This document shows, piece after piece, positions 25,626-34,596 of a stretch of 39,641 bases of DNA (within the stretch, counting starts at the first letter, position 1; the number at the start of each line of letters is the position of its first letter). Source of the DNA: WANQ01 sp964448055 (lineage in GTDB: Archaea; Thermoproteota; Thermoprotei_A; Sulfolobales; WANQ01); contig CAYUVB010000012.1 in NCBI GenBank assembly GCA_964448055.1, positions 1 through 39,641 on the forward strand. Reading direction: 5' to 3'. The notes beneath the pieces were generated by a model. It made no database searches, was not told the DNA's origin, and worked only from the letters and a program-made list of their open reading frames with translations. Made by a program: the position numbers and the translations under genes.

Positions 25626-26162
25626 GTGCGTAAACTTAGAATTATAAAAATAAGAGATTATGGTATAGTTAACGAGTTAAGGAGAAATACCATTACCGTT
25701 GGTATAGGATCTTATGTTGTTTCGAAGAACCCTGCAAAATTAGGGACATGGGCATTGGGTTCCTGTGTAGCAATAATACTTTATGACCCATTATTACCTG
25801 CTGGTGCATTAGCCCATGCTCTACTACCGAGGCCACATCGTGAAATAGATAATCCAGGGAAATATGTTACAACCGCCATCCAAGTTATGATAAGTGAGCT
25901 AAGATCCATAGGTGTCTCCTTGAAGAGATTACAAGCAGCTATAGTTGGTGGAGCCAGTATACTAGACTTTGCAAGGAACATATCAGTTAACACTAAAAAT
26001 ATACTGACAGCAAGAGACACCCTCTTATCGCAATATGGAATACCAATAGTCGGTGAGGATGTAGGCGGTAATGTTGGAAGAAACGTGGTATTCGATGTAA
26101 GTCAAGGCTTAGTATACGTTTGGTATACTAGACGCACATTATTCGGCACCGAGGTGAGGTAA
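25626..26162 (+). CDS. cheD: Chemoreceptor glutamine deamidase CheD
   Basis: A 178-residue CheD with the full catalytic set at the family spacing: T41, C47 (LGSCVAI) and H64 (GALAHALLP). These are equivalent to Thr21, Cys27 and His44 of Thermotoga CheD, with identical intervals. It deamidates Gln residues on the MCP and is regulated by binding CheC. A GTG start follows a GGGGGA ribosome binding site. The N-terminal 22 residues are an additional basic segment. The stop abuts the cheR start directly. Confidence 0.95.
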   Translation: MRKLRIIKIRDYGIVNELRRNTITVGIGSYVVSKNPAKLGTWALGSCVAIILYDPLLPAGALAHALLPRPHREIDNPGKYVTTAIQVMISELRSIGVSLKRLQAAIVGGASILDFARNISVNTKNILTARDTLLSQYGIPIVGEDVGGNVGRNVVFDVSQGLVYVWYTRRTLFGTEVR

Positions 26163-26984
26163 GTGCTAAATAACTTAGACTATAAATACCTTCGCAATAT
26201 GATGCTCAAACACTTAGGAATAGATATAAGTATATATAAGCCGCAATTTATTCAACGTAGGCTGCTTGCCCGCATGAGGACACTTAATATAAGTAGCGTT
26301 GACGAATACATTATGTATTTGAAAAAGAACCCTCACGAGCTAAGCTTCTTACTCGACAACATGACAATTAATGTTTCACAATTCTTCAGAGATGCACATG
26401 TATGGGAAGCTGTAAGAGAGCAAGTGTTTAAACCATTAATTTTATCCAAAAAGAAAAGAGGAAGTAGAACTCTTAGGATATGGAGTGCAGGATGCGCTCG
26501 AGGAGAAGAGCCCTACACTATCTCGATACTGCTTCATGAGCTCCTAGGTCTCAATCTTAGCGGATTCACTATCACTATACTAGCTACAGATCTAGATCCA
26601 AACGCAATAAAATTAGCAAAAATAGGTGAATACGATGCTAGATCATTAATTGAGACACCATCTAGTCTGCTTAGAAAGTATTTTTACTATGATGAAGTTA
26701 AAGGGAAATTTAGAATCAAAGAATACGTGAAGAGGCTAGTAAAATTCAAAGTTCATGATGTAACACAAACACCACCAATGATGTTTATAGATGTTATTTT
26801 CTGCAGATACTTATTAATATACTTGTCAAAAGACGCTCAACTACGTGTGCTCAGCAACTTTTATAGAGTCCTTAACAGCAGAGGATACTTGATACTAGGA
26901 GCTTCAGAGTTTCTACCGGAGAAAGCCCATAATATGTTCATTACAGTTAACTTGAAAGCAAGGATATATAGGAAGAGAATTTAA
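26163..26984 (+). CDS. cheR: Chemotaxis protein methyltransferase CheR
   Basis: A 273-residue SAM-dependent methyltransferase that methylates MCP glutamates. An N-terminal helical domain (residues 1-75) ends in NMTINVSQFFRD. The SAM-binding domain follows, with RIWSAGCARGEEPYTI, LATDLDPNAI and DVIFCRYLLIYL. The last motif usually reads CRNVLIYF in CheR, so Asn is Tyr here. The GTG start immediately follows the cheD stop, with GAGGTGAGG inside the end of cheD as ribosome binding site. It is the last gene of the chemotaxis operon; about 250 AT-rich, non-coding bases follow. Confidence 0.95.
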   Translation: MLNNLDYKYLRNMMLKHLGIDISIYKPQFIQRRLLARMRTLNISSVDEYIMYLKKNPHELSFLLDNMTINVSQFFRDAHVWEAVREQVFKPLILSKKKRGSRTLRIWSAGCARGEEPYTISILLHELLGLNLSGFTITILATDLDPNAIKLAKIGEYDARSLIETPSSLLRKYFYYDEVKGKFRIKEYVKRLVKFKVHDVTQTPPMMFIDVIFCRYLLIYLSKDAQLRVLSNFYRVLNSRGYLILGASEFLPEKAHNMFITVNLKARIYRKRI

Positions 26985-27237
26985 GTTTTCCATGCATTAT
27001 CGTCTATCTGCACGTCAGATTACATGTTTTACCTGCATCATGTTAAGTTTATACAAACTACACTGTTTTATATTCAATAGATGATGTGCAAGAGCCTATT
27101 CTTGTACCATGTATTCCCCTTTCTACAGGTAGCAGACTAATTTCATAATAATTATAATTACTAGTAAATGTAAGTAGTTTCACGGATAATATGTCTTTAT
27201 TATATTGATAAAAACAAACATAATATAAAGTATAAAG

Positions 27238-27531
27238 TTATGATTTCTTAAAGGCATGTATTGTTATCTCTTTGTGAGTTTCATTAAGTATGGAATTAAT
27301 TTGTTCAAGTAGTTTGGCTATGACTAATCCTCTATTTGTTAGCATTACGAATTTTCTACGTGGGAATGTATCTTCGATATTCATCGTTATTAGTTTTAGT
27401 GAGCTTAAGTACTCTAAGTGCATCCTTATATTATACTGAATCCCGGCAACCTCCATTAGCTTTCTAACAGTTAATGGTTTTCCAGCTCTTAACAGCGCTA
27501 ACAGTATTTTTTGTTGAGTTACGGATAGCAT
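27238..27531 (-). CDS. Small winged-helix transcriptional regulator
   Basis: A 97-residue MarR/ArsR-like wHTH protein. It contains TQQKILLALLRAGKPLTVRK, then LMEVAGIQYNIRMHLEYLSS, a wing with DTFPRRKFVMLTNRG, and a terminal amphipathic helix. ATG 27531 lies about 26 bases after TTATAA (27555-27560), which fits a leaderless transcript; a TTG at 27543 in the same frame is the alternative. It is divergent from the unknown 341-residue gene, with only 43 bases between start codons, so it probably controls that gene or itself. Its place just after the chemotaxis operon makes a motility link possible, but nothing in the sequence proves it. Confidence 0.75.
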   Translation of the reverse strand: MLSVTQQKILLALLRAGKPLTVRKLMEVAGIQYNIRMHLEYLSSLKLITMNIEDTFPRRKFVMLTNRGLVIAKLLEQINSILNETHKEITIHAFKKS

Positions 27532-27543
27532 CCTTAGTACCAA

Positions 27544-27560
27544 TTTTTATGTTCTTATAA
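27544..27560. promoter_or_regulatory. Overlapping divergent TATA elements, probably two leaderless transcripts
   Basis: The 43-base spacer between two divergent starts holds TTTTTATG (27544-27551) and TTATAA (27555-27560). TTATAA sits about 26 bases before the wHTH ATG (27531) on the minus strand. TTTTTATG sits about 27 bases before ATG 27575 on the plus strand. These are the distances expected when transcription starts at the start codon itself. Binding of one regulator here could block both promoters. Confidence 0.45.
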
Positions 27561-27574
27561 TCCTTTAAGTGATT

Positions 27575-28600
27575 ATGTCGTGTGTATCGCGTAGCAATAA
27601 ACACAACACTAAAATAGGCTTTCTCTTTAAAGTAATCTGGGGTGAGCTTCTGACTAGAGATAAGGCTAAGCTTACAGAACTAAGGAACGTATTACTTAGT
27701 GAGACAACGCTTAAGGAAAGTTTATCTAAATTTCTCGGTAAAATTGGTGAGGACCTAGCCACAAATACTATTAACAGATTAAACGCTGTTGCTAGTCTAA
27801 TTGCTAAATTAGAAAAATCAACTGTTAAACTAAATAAAATAGAGGCAGAGATATCAAGTTTGTTTACAAGGTTTCTTGAATATGTGTTAAGTAGTTCAAC
27901 ACCCGGGATAGTAAATATTGGACTATTTGGATTCATAAGTGATAAATTAAAGAAAATGCTTGGCGGCAGGGTTAGAATTGAATACAAGGTATCAGGCTAC
28001 CATATACTTGAACCAATATGCTTCTTGCTTTTCCTGGACGCGGCAGTTGGGTTAGGCTACGAAGTAGTTACTGGTCAAGGTAATAGGGTACCCATGTTAA
28101 ATCTGTATGTAAGTACTCCAGCTTATGAGTATAGGAGCTTAGACGAAGCTCTGAGATCCTGTTCTCCTGTAATTCACTTACGTAAAGGGGCGTCTACCCT
28201 GGCTGTATTCTTTAAGCCTATACTATGGTATAAACTTGGGATAAGTCCTTTAATCCAAGTATTTAGGGGTATGGTTCACATTGATAGACACATAGGGTCT
28301 AGAAAGAGGGGTGCACAGACAAAAATTGTTGCCCATCTAAAAATAGTTAACGGAAAGAAGGTAACACATTATGCTGAAGTACATGAATATATGGCGTGGT
28401 ATAGAAATAACATAGAAATTGCTAAATTACAGCCCATCTACACACTTTATATGGGCGAGTTCACCAATAGAATAGGAATAGGTAAAGAGAGACTGATGTC
28501 TATAGGTTACGAGAAGGGAATAACCCCAAAGCAGTTGAGAAGAATAAGAGAAATAATAGTTAAGGATCTCCAAGACCTGGAAATCGTTTTAAAAGCTTGA
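27575..28600 (+). CDS. Unknown 341-residue protein divergent from a wHTH regulator
   Basis: No family recognised. The N-terminal 110 residues are helical and charged with a coiled-coil look (RDKAKLTELRNVLLSETTLK, then LEKSTVKLNKIEAEISSLFT). Next comes a hydrophobic alpha/beta stretch (GYHILEPICFLLFLDAAVGL), then a basic segment with HIDRHIGSRKRGAQTKIVAH, and a helical end (GITPKQLRRIREIIVKDLQD). There is no signal peptide. ATG 27575 is preferred to GTG 27569 because of leaderless promoter spacing. It is not an obvious CheF. Frames on the other strand are shadows. Its role is open; the gene sits between the chemotaxis and surface-protein genes. Confidence 0.7.
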   Translation: MSCVSRSNKHNTKIGFLFKVIWGELLTRDKAKLTELRNVLLSETTLKESLSKFLGKIGEDLATNTINRLNAVASLIAKLEKSTVKLNKIEAEISSLFTRFLEYVLSSSTPGIVNIGLFGFISDKLKKMLGGRVRIEYKVSGYHILEPICFLLFLDAAVGLGYEVVTGQGNRVPMLNLYVSTPAYEYRSLDEALRSCSPVIHLRKGASTLAVFFKPILWYKLGISPLIQVFRGMVHIDRHIGSRKRGAQTKIVAHLKIVNGKKVTHYAEVHEYMAWYRNNIEIAKLQPIYTLYMGEFTNRIGIGKERLMSIGYEKGITPKQLRRIREIIVKDLQDLEIVLKA

Positions 28601-28702
28601 TCGTATTCTTCATCGACTTTAATAGGCTGCGGAAAAGCAGTAGTTTTCCAATATTAATAGTTTCGTTTTGCTAAGTCATTGGATTTTACTTGTATTTAAG
28701 AA

Positions 28703-30271
28703 CTATCTTCTCCTCCATCTTATCCACATGTAGGTGCTTACTGCAGCACTTCCACCTATAACTCCCATTACAACGTATCTAACCATTTCTTCACTGAGAA
28801 TCGGGGTCTCTTTCTCTGGTTTTGCTAAGGTAGTATTTGTTGATGCAGTAGGCTCATTGACTTTTATCTTGATAATATTACTCTCTGCAGAAGCTAATTG
28901 CTCATTGCCTTCGAATACAGCTTTTATATAATAAGTTCCTCCCTTTAATGGTATCCAAATAGTCTCTGCTACACCATCTTTACTTGTCGTAACAGTTGAG
29001 TATTTTTTCCATTCTTGGTTTTCATATCTATACATTATTGAGAGCTTGACACTATACGCAGGATTAATGTTAATACTTAGCTTAACTTTTTGCCCTGCTT
29101 CAACCGTTGTTGGTGATGCAGAAATAGTTAATTTAGGCCTACCCCTTAATACATTAATGGCTACGATGTTGCTCACTGCTTCATGATAGAATTCTGACCC
29201 TGGAAAACGAGCTCGTAGCACGTAGTTACCAGGCTTGGATGGTACCCATATATATTTGAAGTTTCCAGTAGCATCTGTTAGAGCATGGCCTAAGACAACC
29301 CAGGTGAAGCCTCCATCCATGCTTCCCTCTATATCTAATGTCGTATTACTTAGCGGGGGTTGTGTTGACCCACGTAGTTCAACAGCTGTGAAGGCGTTAA
29401 CCTCAGTAGCATTAGAATACATGTATACATTAATCTCTCTCTTGACTATAACTTTAGTTGTTGTTATTGTTGTCCCGTTTACACCAGACTGATGTATCCA
29501 GGATACCCTGATTACTATGTTGTGTATACCCTCCTTTTTAGGCTTAAATGACACGAAGACTACTGCTACTCCCCCAGGTAATAGTGTGTTGATGTATTTT
29601 TCGTCAACAAATGTTTTCTCATCGTATACAGAGAGCGTGACGCCATAGACGGGTGCAGCTCCAGTATTTTTAACTGTAATGCCCAGCTGTATGTAATCAC
29701 CGAGCTCTACTTCTGTTGGTGCATCAACATCTATCTTGATGTAAGAGGGTAGTACATATACATCTACAAGCATGCTTAATAGCGATGAATACGGGATTCT
29801 TTGTTCTCCGAGCTTCACGTAGCCCTCAATACCTATGTTTATTATCTTGTTTGCATGCTCTCCTGGCTTCAGTTTAGCGTATTCTGGGTCTATTAAGGGA
29901 ATATTGAAGGTTATTGTCTTGTTATCACCTTTACTATTAAAGGTTCCTAGGTACTTTGAGAACTCTAATGTGTCAGTGATTATACTAACCTTAGTTATGG
30001 ATAGGGTTGAATTTTCTGGTGCCTCCATTGCCTTTATAGATATGTTGATTGCTATATCGCTTCCGATTATCCATGGAGTCTCTGTTGTAACTTTTACCTC
30101 TAGCACCCAGCCACCCCAATCCGTTATAGTGTAGGAGAACGTTCTTACACGCTTCATCGTGGTAGAGCTAGAGGATTCTGCAAGTACATGGCTAGTGGAT
30201 GCTATGAGTGCCAGGATTATAGCTATGCAAATAAGGGCATGCAAAGTTGATGTTTTAAACTCAGACCTCAT
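28703..30271 (-). CDS. Surface protein with Ig-like/CARDB-like domains and C-terminal membrane anchor
   Basis: A 522-residue exported protein. A signal peptide (residues about 10-31, ending VLAES) precedes beta-sandwich domains. A CARDB-like domain is visible around APTEVELGDYIQLGITVKNT and GAAPVYGVTLSVYD. Two further Ig-like repeats share a pattern such as WVPSKPGNYVLRARFPGSEF and WIPLKGGTYYIKAVFEGNEQ. A Thr/Ser-rich spacer leads to a membrane helix (about 497-518) and a WRRR stop-transfer end. It therefore stands on the outer face of the membrane. Its start overlaps the end of the 843-residue gene by 11 bases, so the two are co-translated and may form a complex. The function is unknown; an envelope or adhesion role is plausible. 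Confidence 0.75.
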   Translation of the reverse strand: MRSEFKTSTLHALICIAIILALIASTSHVLAESSSSTTMKRVRTFSYTITDWGGWVLEVKVTTETPWIIGSDIAINISIKAMEAPENSTLSITKVSIITDTLEFSKYLGTFNSKGDNKTITFNIPLIDPEYAKLKPGEHANKIINIGIEGYVKLGEQRIPYSSLLSMLVDVYVLPSYIKIDVDAPTEVELGDYIQLGITVKNTGAAPVYGVTLSVYDEKTFVDEKYINTLLPGGVAVVFVSFKPKKEGIHNIVIRVSWIHQSGVNGTTITTTKVIVKREINVYMYSNATEVNAFTAVELRGSTQPPLSNTTLDIEGSMDGGFTWVVLGHALTDATGNFKYIWVPSKPGNYVLRARFPGSEFYHEAVSNIVAINVLRGRPKLTISASPTTVEAGQKVKLSININPAYSVKLSIMYRYENQEWKKYSTVTTSKDGVAETIWIPLKGGTYYIKAVFEGNEQLASAESNIIKIKVNEPTASTNTTLAKPEKETPILSEEMVRYVVMGVIGGSAAVSTYMWIRWRRR

Positions 30272-32792
30272 GGCTTGTTTCCTCTACCTTCTTCTCTCCT
30301 GTTATATGTTTTCCTTCTAATTTCTCTTTGCTAATGTTTCTCCTAAGCATAACAATGTAAGCAATATTTGCAAGTGATAAAGTGAATGCTATAGCTACTA
30401 TTAATTGCATATAAGTATTCGGTTGAGTAATGCTTGCAAGACTTGTTATATTCTCCAAGATATTCTCTATTCTCCGTATTTCCTCGTCAAATACAGAAAC
30501 TTTCTTTTGAAGCTCGTATACTGTGGTCTCTAATTTATTGACATGTATTCTCATCTCACTTACCCCAGAGACCTCATATGTTTCTTCAGGGAATCTAATT
30601 ACTACCTCTTGCTTACTTGATGCGACAATAACCTCTACAGACGTAGTTATATTATCGTATTCAGTAATTACTGTAGCTATTGTACCCCTGGGCACCTCGA
30701 AGTAAGCTTCCCCGTTATGATTGGTCATTGATACAAGTCTACGTAGGTTGTCGACAATTACGTTAACATGAGCATTCTTTAGTGGTGTATTACCGGATAC
30801 AACTTTAACAACCAGTATTGCGGTTTCAGGACCCTTTAATTCTACAAATATCTCAGCATGATCAGGGATCATGTCTAGCCTAAGTACAGGTGAACCCATA
30901 GCTACGTCGTTAACATAGATATTTTTGATGTTACTCCCCGAGCCCTTTACCATCACTTTTAACGACTTATTAGTTAATCCTAGATCACTTAAACTTAACT
31001 CCCCAAGAACCAGTGGCATTGATGGAGTTAGTATGAGGAAGTCCTTGCCGATTGTTAGCCCAGCAAATCCTCTAATAACCAGTAGATCATATATAGGTAT
31101 CAAATGTTTCTGATTCTGATCCAGAATTCCTTGCGATAACATCTTCATATAGGAATTCACAGCTAGGAGGTACCCATCATCAGGGTACCCATTAAGTACG
31201 AGGATGTAGGGAGTTACTGTCATAAGGATGTTGTTATTTAACACCTTCTCATTGATACCCGGTTTCCCCAACATGTTTACAACATAACGTATATGTTCTG
31301 AGATATGTGGAGGATCCACAAGAGCTAGTAGACATGAGTATAAGGCATATTCAGGGCTGTCAACAATTGATCCGTTGTAAAGTATTGCGTATATGTAGTG
31401 GTTATTCTTATAGAAAGTATCTTCGATAAGATCCCTTAACTTATTGTATGCGTTCACATAAAATGCGGGATCATAGCCTAGTTCTCTTGCTAATTCAGCC
31501 ATTGATCTAGCAGTAGCTGCAAGCATACCAAATGCTACGCTATACTTGCCTTCACCAAAATACGGTATTATTGAGAGTCCAAGTCTTACCGACTTATTAC
31601 TTAAAATATCTTGAAGTAGGGGTCTCAGTACTGAATCAATTATCAAATACATCGACCTAGTCATTAGCTCTGTTGACATACCACTTCTAGCTACTTCAAG
31701 TAAAGATAGACTCAGAAAAGCCATCTCATCGATTTTCCCGGCAACATTTTCTTCTCTCAGAAGAGACGTGATCATGTTGTTAATACTTGTAATAACCGCT
31801 GACCTAAATTGTGCTAAATCTATGTATGGTAGCATGAGAGCTGATGACCACACATCAACTACGTTTACCACGATTCCATCGGGTGTTAAGCCCTTTAACG
31901 AAATGCTGTTCAACCTGGTTAGTATTGAATAATAATACATTTGAGTAATTGTTTCATCTCGTGCATTCACTCTTGGAATATTCTTTACTAAATCCGTGAA
32001 AAATTCTTGTGATTCCTCCATAATATAGTGAAGGGATTCTGATATCTGGCTAACCTTATAGGTGGTCTCTCCAATATCCCTCCCTAACGTGATTATTAAG
32101 TCTATATGAGCACCTCTAGGAGTGTTTGCCGAGTTTAATTGGATAACTACCTCACTTCTAGACTTCACAGTTGAGTTTATAGTTGTATTGTCATCCGACC
32201 ATATAGCTAAGCTTACGAAACCCAAGTCTAAGACCACACCTTTTCCAGGGAATTGTACTACAGCCTTTAGTGGTGGACTGATGTTGAGCTTCAGTGATAC
32301 ATTAAAGTTCTTCATAGGGCTAAGCGTATATAAAGAGTGAACTATTGTTCTCTTACCTTGAAGCATGTAGGAGGTTACTATTAATTCGCCTATTGCTTTA
32401 CTAACTATCCTGCTGGAAACATGGTACCCACTATATACTACTCTACAATAACCTATGGACCCCTCCTTAAACAAGTCTGTACCGGTATCGGCATCCACTA
32501 CTGTTTCATTAAAGTAGATTTTAGCTATTTCGTTATGTGGTGAAACATAGTATAGGGATTTGAGCCTCCCACTAACACTATATAATGTGAATATTCCCTC
32601 ATTTCTTATAGAGCTTATGATGTCTCTTAAGGGGAATTCTATATTGGGTACTCCTCCTACCACCACATCATAGGTTATTTGCCCGTTGTAAGCTTTCTGT
32701 TGACCATAGTATATACTATCAGCCAGCGAGGTATACGGTGCGTTCACCGACAACAACAATAACAGTAATAACGCTACCCTTATAATCTTCAC
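30261..32792 (-). CDS. Large exported protein with C-terminal coiled coil and membrane anchor
   Basis: An 843-residue exported protein. The signal peptide (MKIIRVALLLLLLLSVNAPY onward) is followed by a beta-rich N-terminal part, a long helical middle (about residues 250-560, possibly an alpha-helical toroid-like fold; RDETITQMYYYSILTRLNSI marks its start), and a carboxypeptidase-regulatory-like beta-sandwich (GNTPLKNAHVNVIVDNLRRL). A coiled coil (LETTVYELQKKVSVFDEEIR) and one membrane helix (about 792-816) close the protein. GGTGA lies directly before the ATG. It is the first gene of a two-gene unit with the Ig-like surface protein, 175 bases downstream of arlJ. I do not recognise the family. 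Confidence 0.72.
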   Translation of the reverse strand: MKIIRVALLLLLLLSVNAPYTSLADSIYYGQQKAYNGQITYDVVVGGVPNIEFPLRDIISSIRNEGIFTLYSVSGRLKSLYYVSPHNEIAKIYFNETVVDADTGTDLFKEGSIGYCRVVYSGYHVSSRIVSKAIGELIVTSYMLQGKRTIVHSLYTLSPMKNFNVSLKLNISPPLKAVVQFPGKGVVLDLGFVSLAIWSDDNTTINSTVKSRSEVVIQLNSANTPRGAHIDLIITLGRDIGETTYKVSQISESLHYIMEESQEFFTDLVKNIPRVNARDETITQMYYYSILTRLNSISLKGLTPDGIVVNVVDVWSSALMLPYIDLAQFRSAVITSINNMITSLLREENVAGKIDEMAFLSLSLLEVARSGMSTELMTRSMYLIIDSVLRPLLQDILSNKSVRLGLSIIPYFGEGKYSVAFGMLAATARSMAELARELGYDPAFYVNAYNKLRDLIEDTFYKNNHYIYAILYNGSIVDSPEYALYSCLLALVDPPHISEHIRYVVNMLGKPGINEKVLNNNILMTVTPYILVLNGYPDDGYLLAVNSYMKMLSQGILDQNQKHLIPIYDLLVIRGFAGLTIGKDFLILTPSMPLVLGELSLSDLGLTNKSLKVMVKGSGSNIKNIYVNDVAMGSPVLRLDMIPDHAEIFVELKGPETAILVVKVVSGNTPLKNAHVNVIVDNLRRLVSMTNHNGEAYFEVPRGTIATVITEYDNITTSVEVIVASSKQEVVIRFPEETYEVSGVSEMRIHVNKLETTVYELQKKVSVFDEEIRRIENILENITSLASITQPNTYMQLIVAIAFTLSLANIAYIVMLRRNISKEKLEGKHITGEKKVEETSHEV

Positions 32793-32967
32793 CTATCATT
32801 ACACCTAGTCAAACTTTTACATATTAACTATTAAACTTAGACAAGTAGGCGACTGCTGATCGTTATCTAGTTATACAGTGAGTTAAGTTGACATTAGTAG
32901 CTAAGGTGGCTAAGTAAATGATTAGTATAGAACCTGGGAGTATAAAAGGTTGAATACATAGGCTTAG

Positions 32968-34584
32968 TTATGGTACTGTAACTGTCTGTTCAAGGCCCAT
33001 TGAGAATGCTTGAATTAACATATCAGCAAGCTTGGATGATACAATCATTGTTACACCGCTTAATATAAGTAGTATTGAAGCATTTACCCAAACACTACCT
33101 GGGTAACCGCCACTGGCCGTCTTCATTGCGAAGGCATTCAGCAATGTTAATGTGAAAATGAGGATAAACTTCATTATGATTATTAGTTCTGGAGGAAATG
33201 GTGTTATATTGAATATCTGTGTTGGCAGTGAGGTACCCATTTTTAAGAATATTTCCTGGAACAGTATTATTAATGATACGATAAACTCGGTTATCGCGAC
33301 GATAAGTGTATGTAATACGTACATTGTAGCTTCAAATGCCTTAGCAACTTGTTCTCTCCTTTTCCTTAAATTTATGATATGTTGGAGGAGATTGCTTAGT
33401 GCTGTACCCACCTTTGCCGCGTCTCCACCTGCTTCAGTAGAATCATAGAATATGTCAACTCCTCTTCTAATAGCTTCACTTCCAGTTTCTCCGATGAAAT
33501 ATAGCCATGAAACTCTCTTATTAACACTATTAGTTAACCTAGCATAAAGTCTTCTTAGAGGTCTTGTTAGTTCACCGAAATCTGTCCTTAGTAGACTGCC
33601 TAAGGCGAGTGTATAGTTCCTTACGCTCATATATGTTAAACCAAGACTTCTAATAAATACTATGAAAAAGTTATCCATGTTCTTAACTTTATTCTCTATT
33701 CTCCTCCCTATTAGACCTGGGGCTAGGACTGCTATTCCAAATACTATCATGAAGTATGAGGGGTCGTTAAACAACTTAAATACTAATATCCCAGCTAAGG
33801 CTCCAATGCTTATAGCTATTATAAGCGTATATGCATATAATTTACGCTCTGGCAGATTTATCCTTAAGTCATGTACGAGTTTCTCCTTAGGGAGAGATCT
33901 CTGTATCAACAGTACTAGTGCTACAAGTGCTACAATGGTTCCCATAAAAGCTGCTATGATAAGATTTACTCCACCATAAAGTAGTAATGCTATAAGGGTC
34001 ATGTTGACGATTATGAATATGGCTGATGACGCAGCTGCTGTGTATATACCTAGTAATGTCTTAATGGCTTCTAATACTCTAGAGTAGCTAGCTTCATACT
34101 CAGTTAAGATTGCCTCATATTCTGTTTTAAGAAATCTTTCAATATCTTCGCCTACGTTCAAGGCTTCAGACAATCTGATTAAGAAATCCTTGAATACTGG
34201 ATTGTTAACCCTTTGAGCTTGTATTCTTATAGACTTGATAAAACCGTATCCCCACTCCCTAGCTAAAACTGCTATCCGATGTAGTATTTCACCATATTCC
34301 CTATATGTTGTCCCCGAGATCCCTTTTAACAAGAATAATCTTTCATTAGGAGGTTTTCCCGTAGATACAGAGTACATGTGGGTAATTAGGAAGACTAAAT
34401 CCTCGTCAACACCAGTGACTATACCTCTTTTCTTTAAAGCATTAATTAGAAAATAAACTAGAAACGATATTGGTGGTATAGCTAGGATTATTAGGTTATA
34501 GGGGTATTTTAAGAGAAAATATGCGATTGCACAGGCTATGGTTAACCAGATAACTGGGTTTTTAACGAGGTTTTTTATAGGCAT
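32968..34584 (-). CDS. arlJ: Archaellum membrane platform protein ArlJ (FlaJ)
   Basis: A 538-residue polytopic protein related to TadB/TadC and GspF platform proteins. Two hydrophobic N-terminal segments, a cytoplasmic helical domain with GEDIERFLKTEYEAILTEYE, several central membrane helices, a second cytoplasmic helical domain with DSTEAGGDAAKVGTALSNLL, and further C-terminal helices match archaeal FlaJ. It anchors the ATPase ArlI and forms the archaellum assembly and rotation base. The start lies 12 bases after the arlI stop, and it is the last gene of the motor operon. Its length is close to that of Sulfolobus and euryarchaeal FlaJ. Confidence 0.93.
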   Translation of the reverse strand: MPIKNLVKNPVIWLTIACAIAYFLLKYPYNLIILAIPPISFLVYFLINALKKRGIVTGVDEDLVFLITHMYSVSTGKPPNERLFLLKGISGTTYREYGEILHRIAVLAREWGYGFIKSIRIQAQRVNNPVFKDFLIRLSEALNVGEDIERFLKTEYEAILTEYEASYSRVLEAIKTLLGIYTAAASSAIFIIVNMTLIALLLYGGVNLIIAAFMGTIVALVALVLLIQRSLPKEKLVHDLRINLPERKLYAYTLIIAISIGALAGILVFKLFNDPSYFMIVFGIAVLAPGLIGRRIENKVKNMDNFFIVFIRSLGLTYMSVRNYTLALGSLLRTDFGELTRPLRRLYARLTNSVNKRVSWLYFIGETGSEAIRRGVDIFYDSTEAGGDAAKVGTALSNLLQHIINLRKRREQVAKAFEATMYVLHTLIVAITEFIVSLIILFQEIFLKMGTSLPTQIFNITPFPPELIIIMKFILIFTLTLLNAFAMKTASGGYPGSVWVNASILLILSGVTMIVSSKLADMLIQAFSMGLEQTVTVP

Positions 34585-34596
34585 ATATTTAATACC

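Noticed and set aside
27565..27987. 140-residue leftward frame opposite the unknown 341-residue gene
   Set aside because: Complementary shadow of the longer rightward gene, whose promoter spacing and amino-acid composition are better.
27575..28600. Assigning the unknown 341-residue protein as CheF
   Set aside because: Only location supports it; I see no CheF-like sequence pattern, so it is left unnamed.
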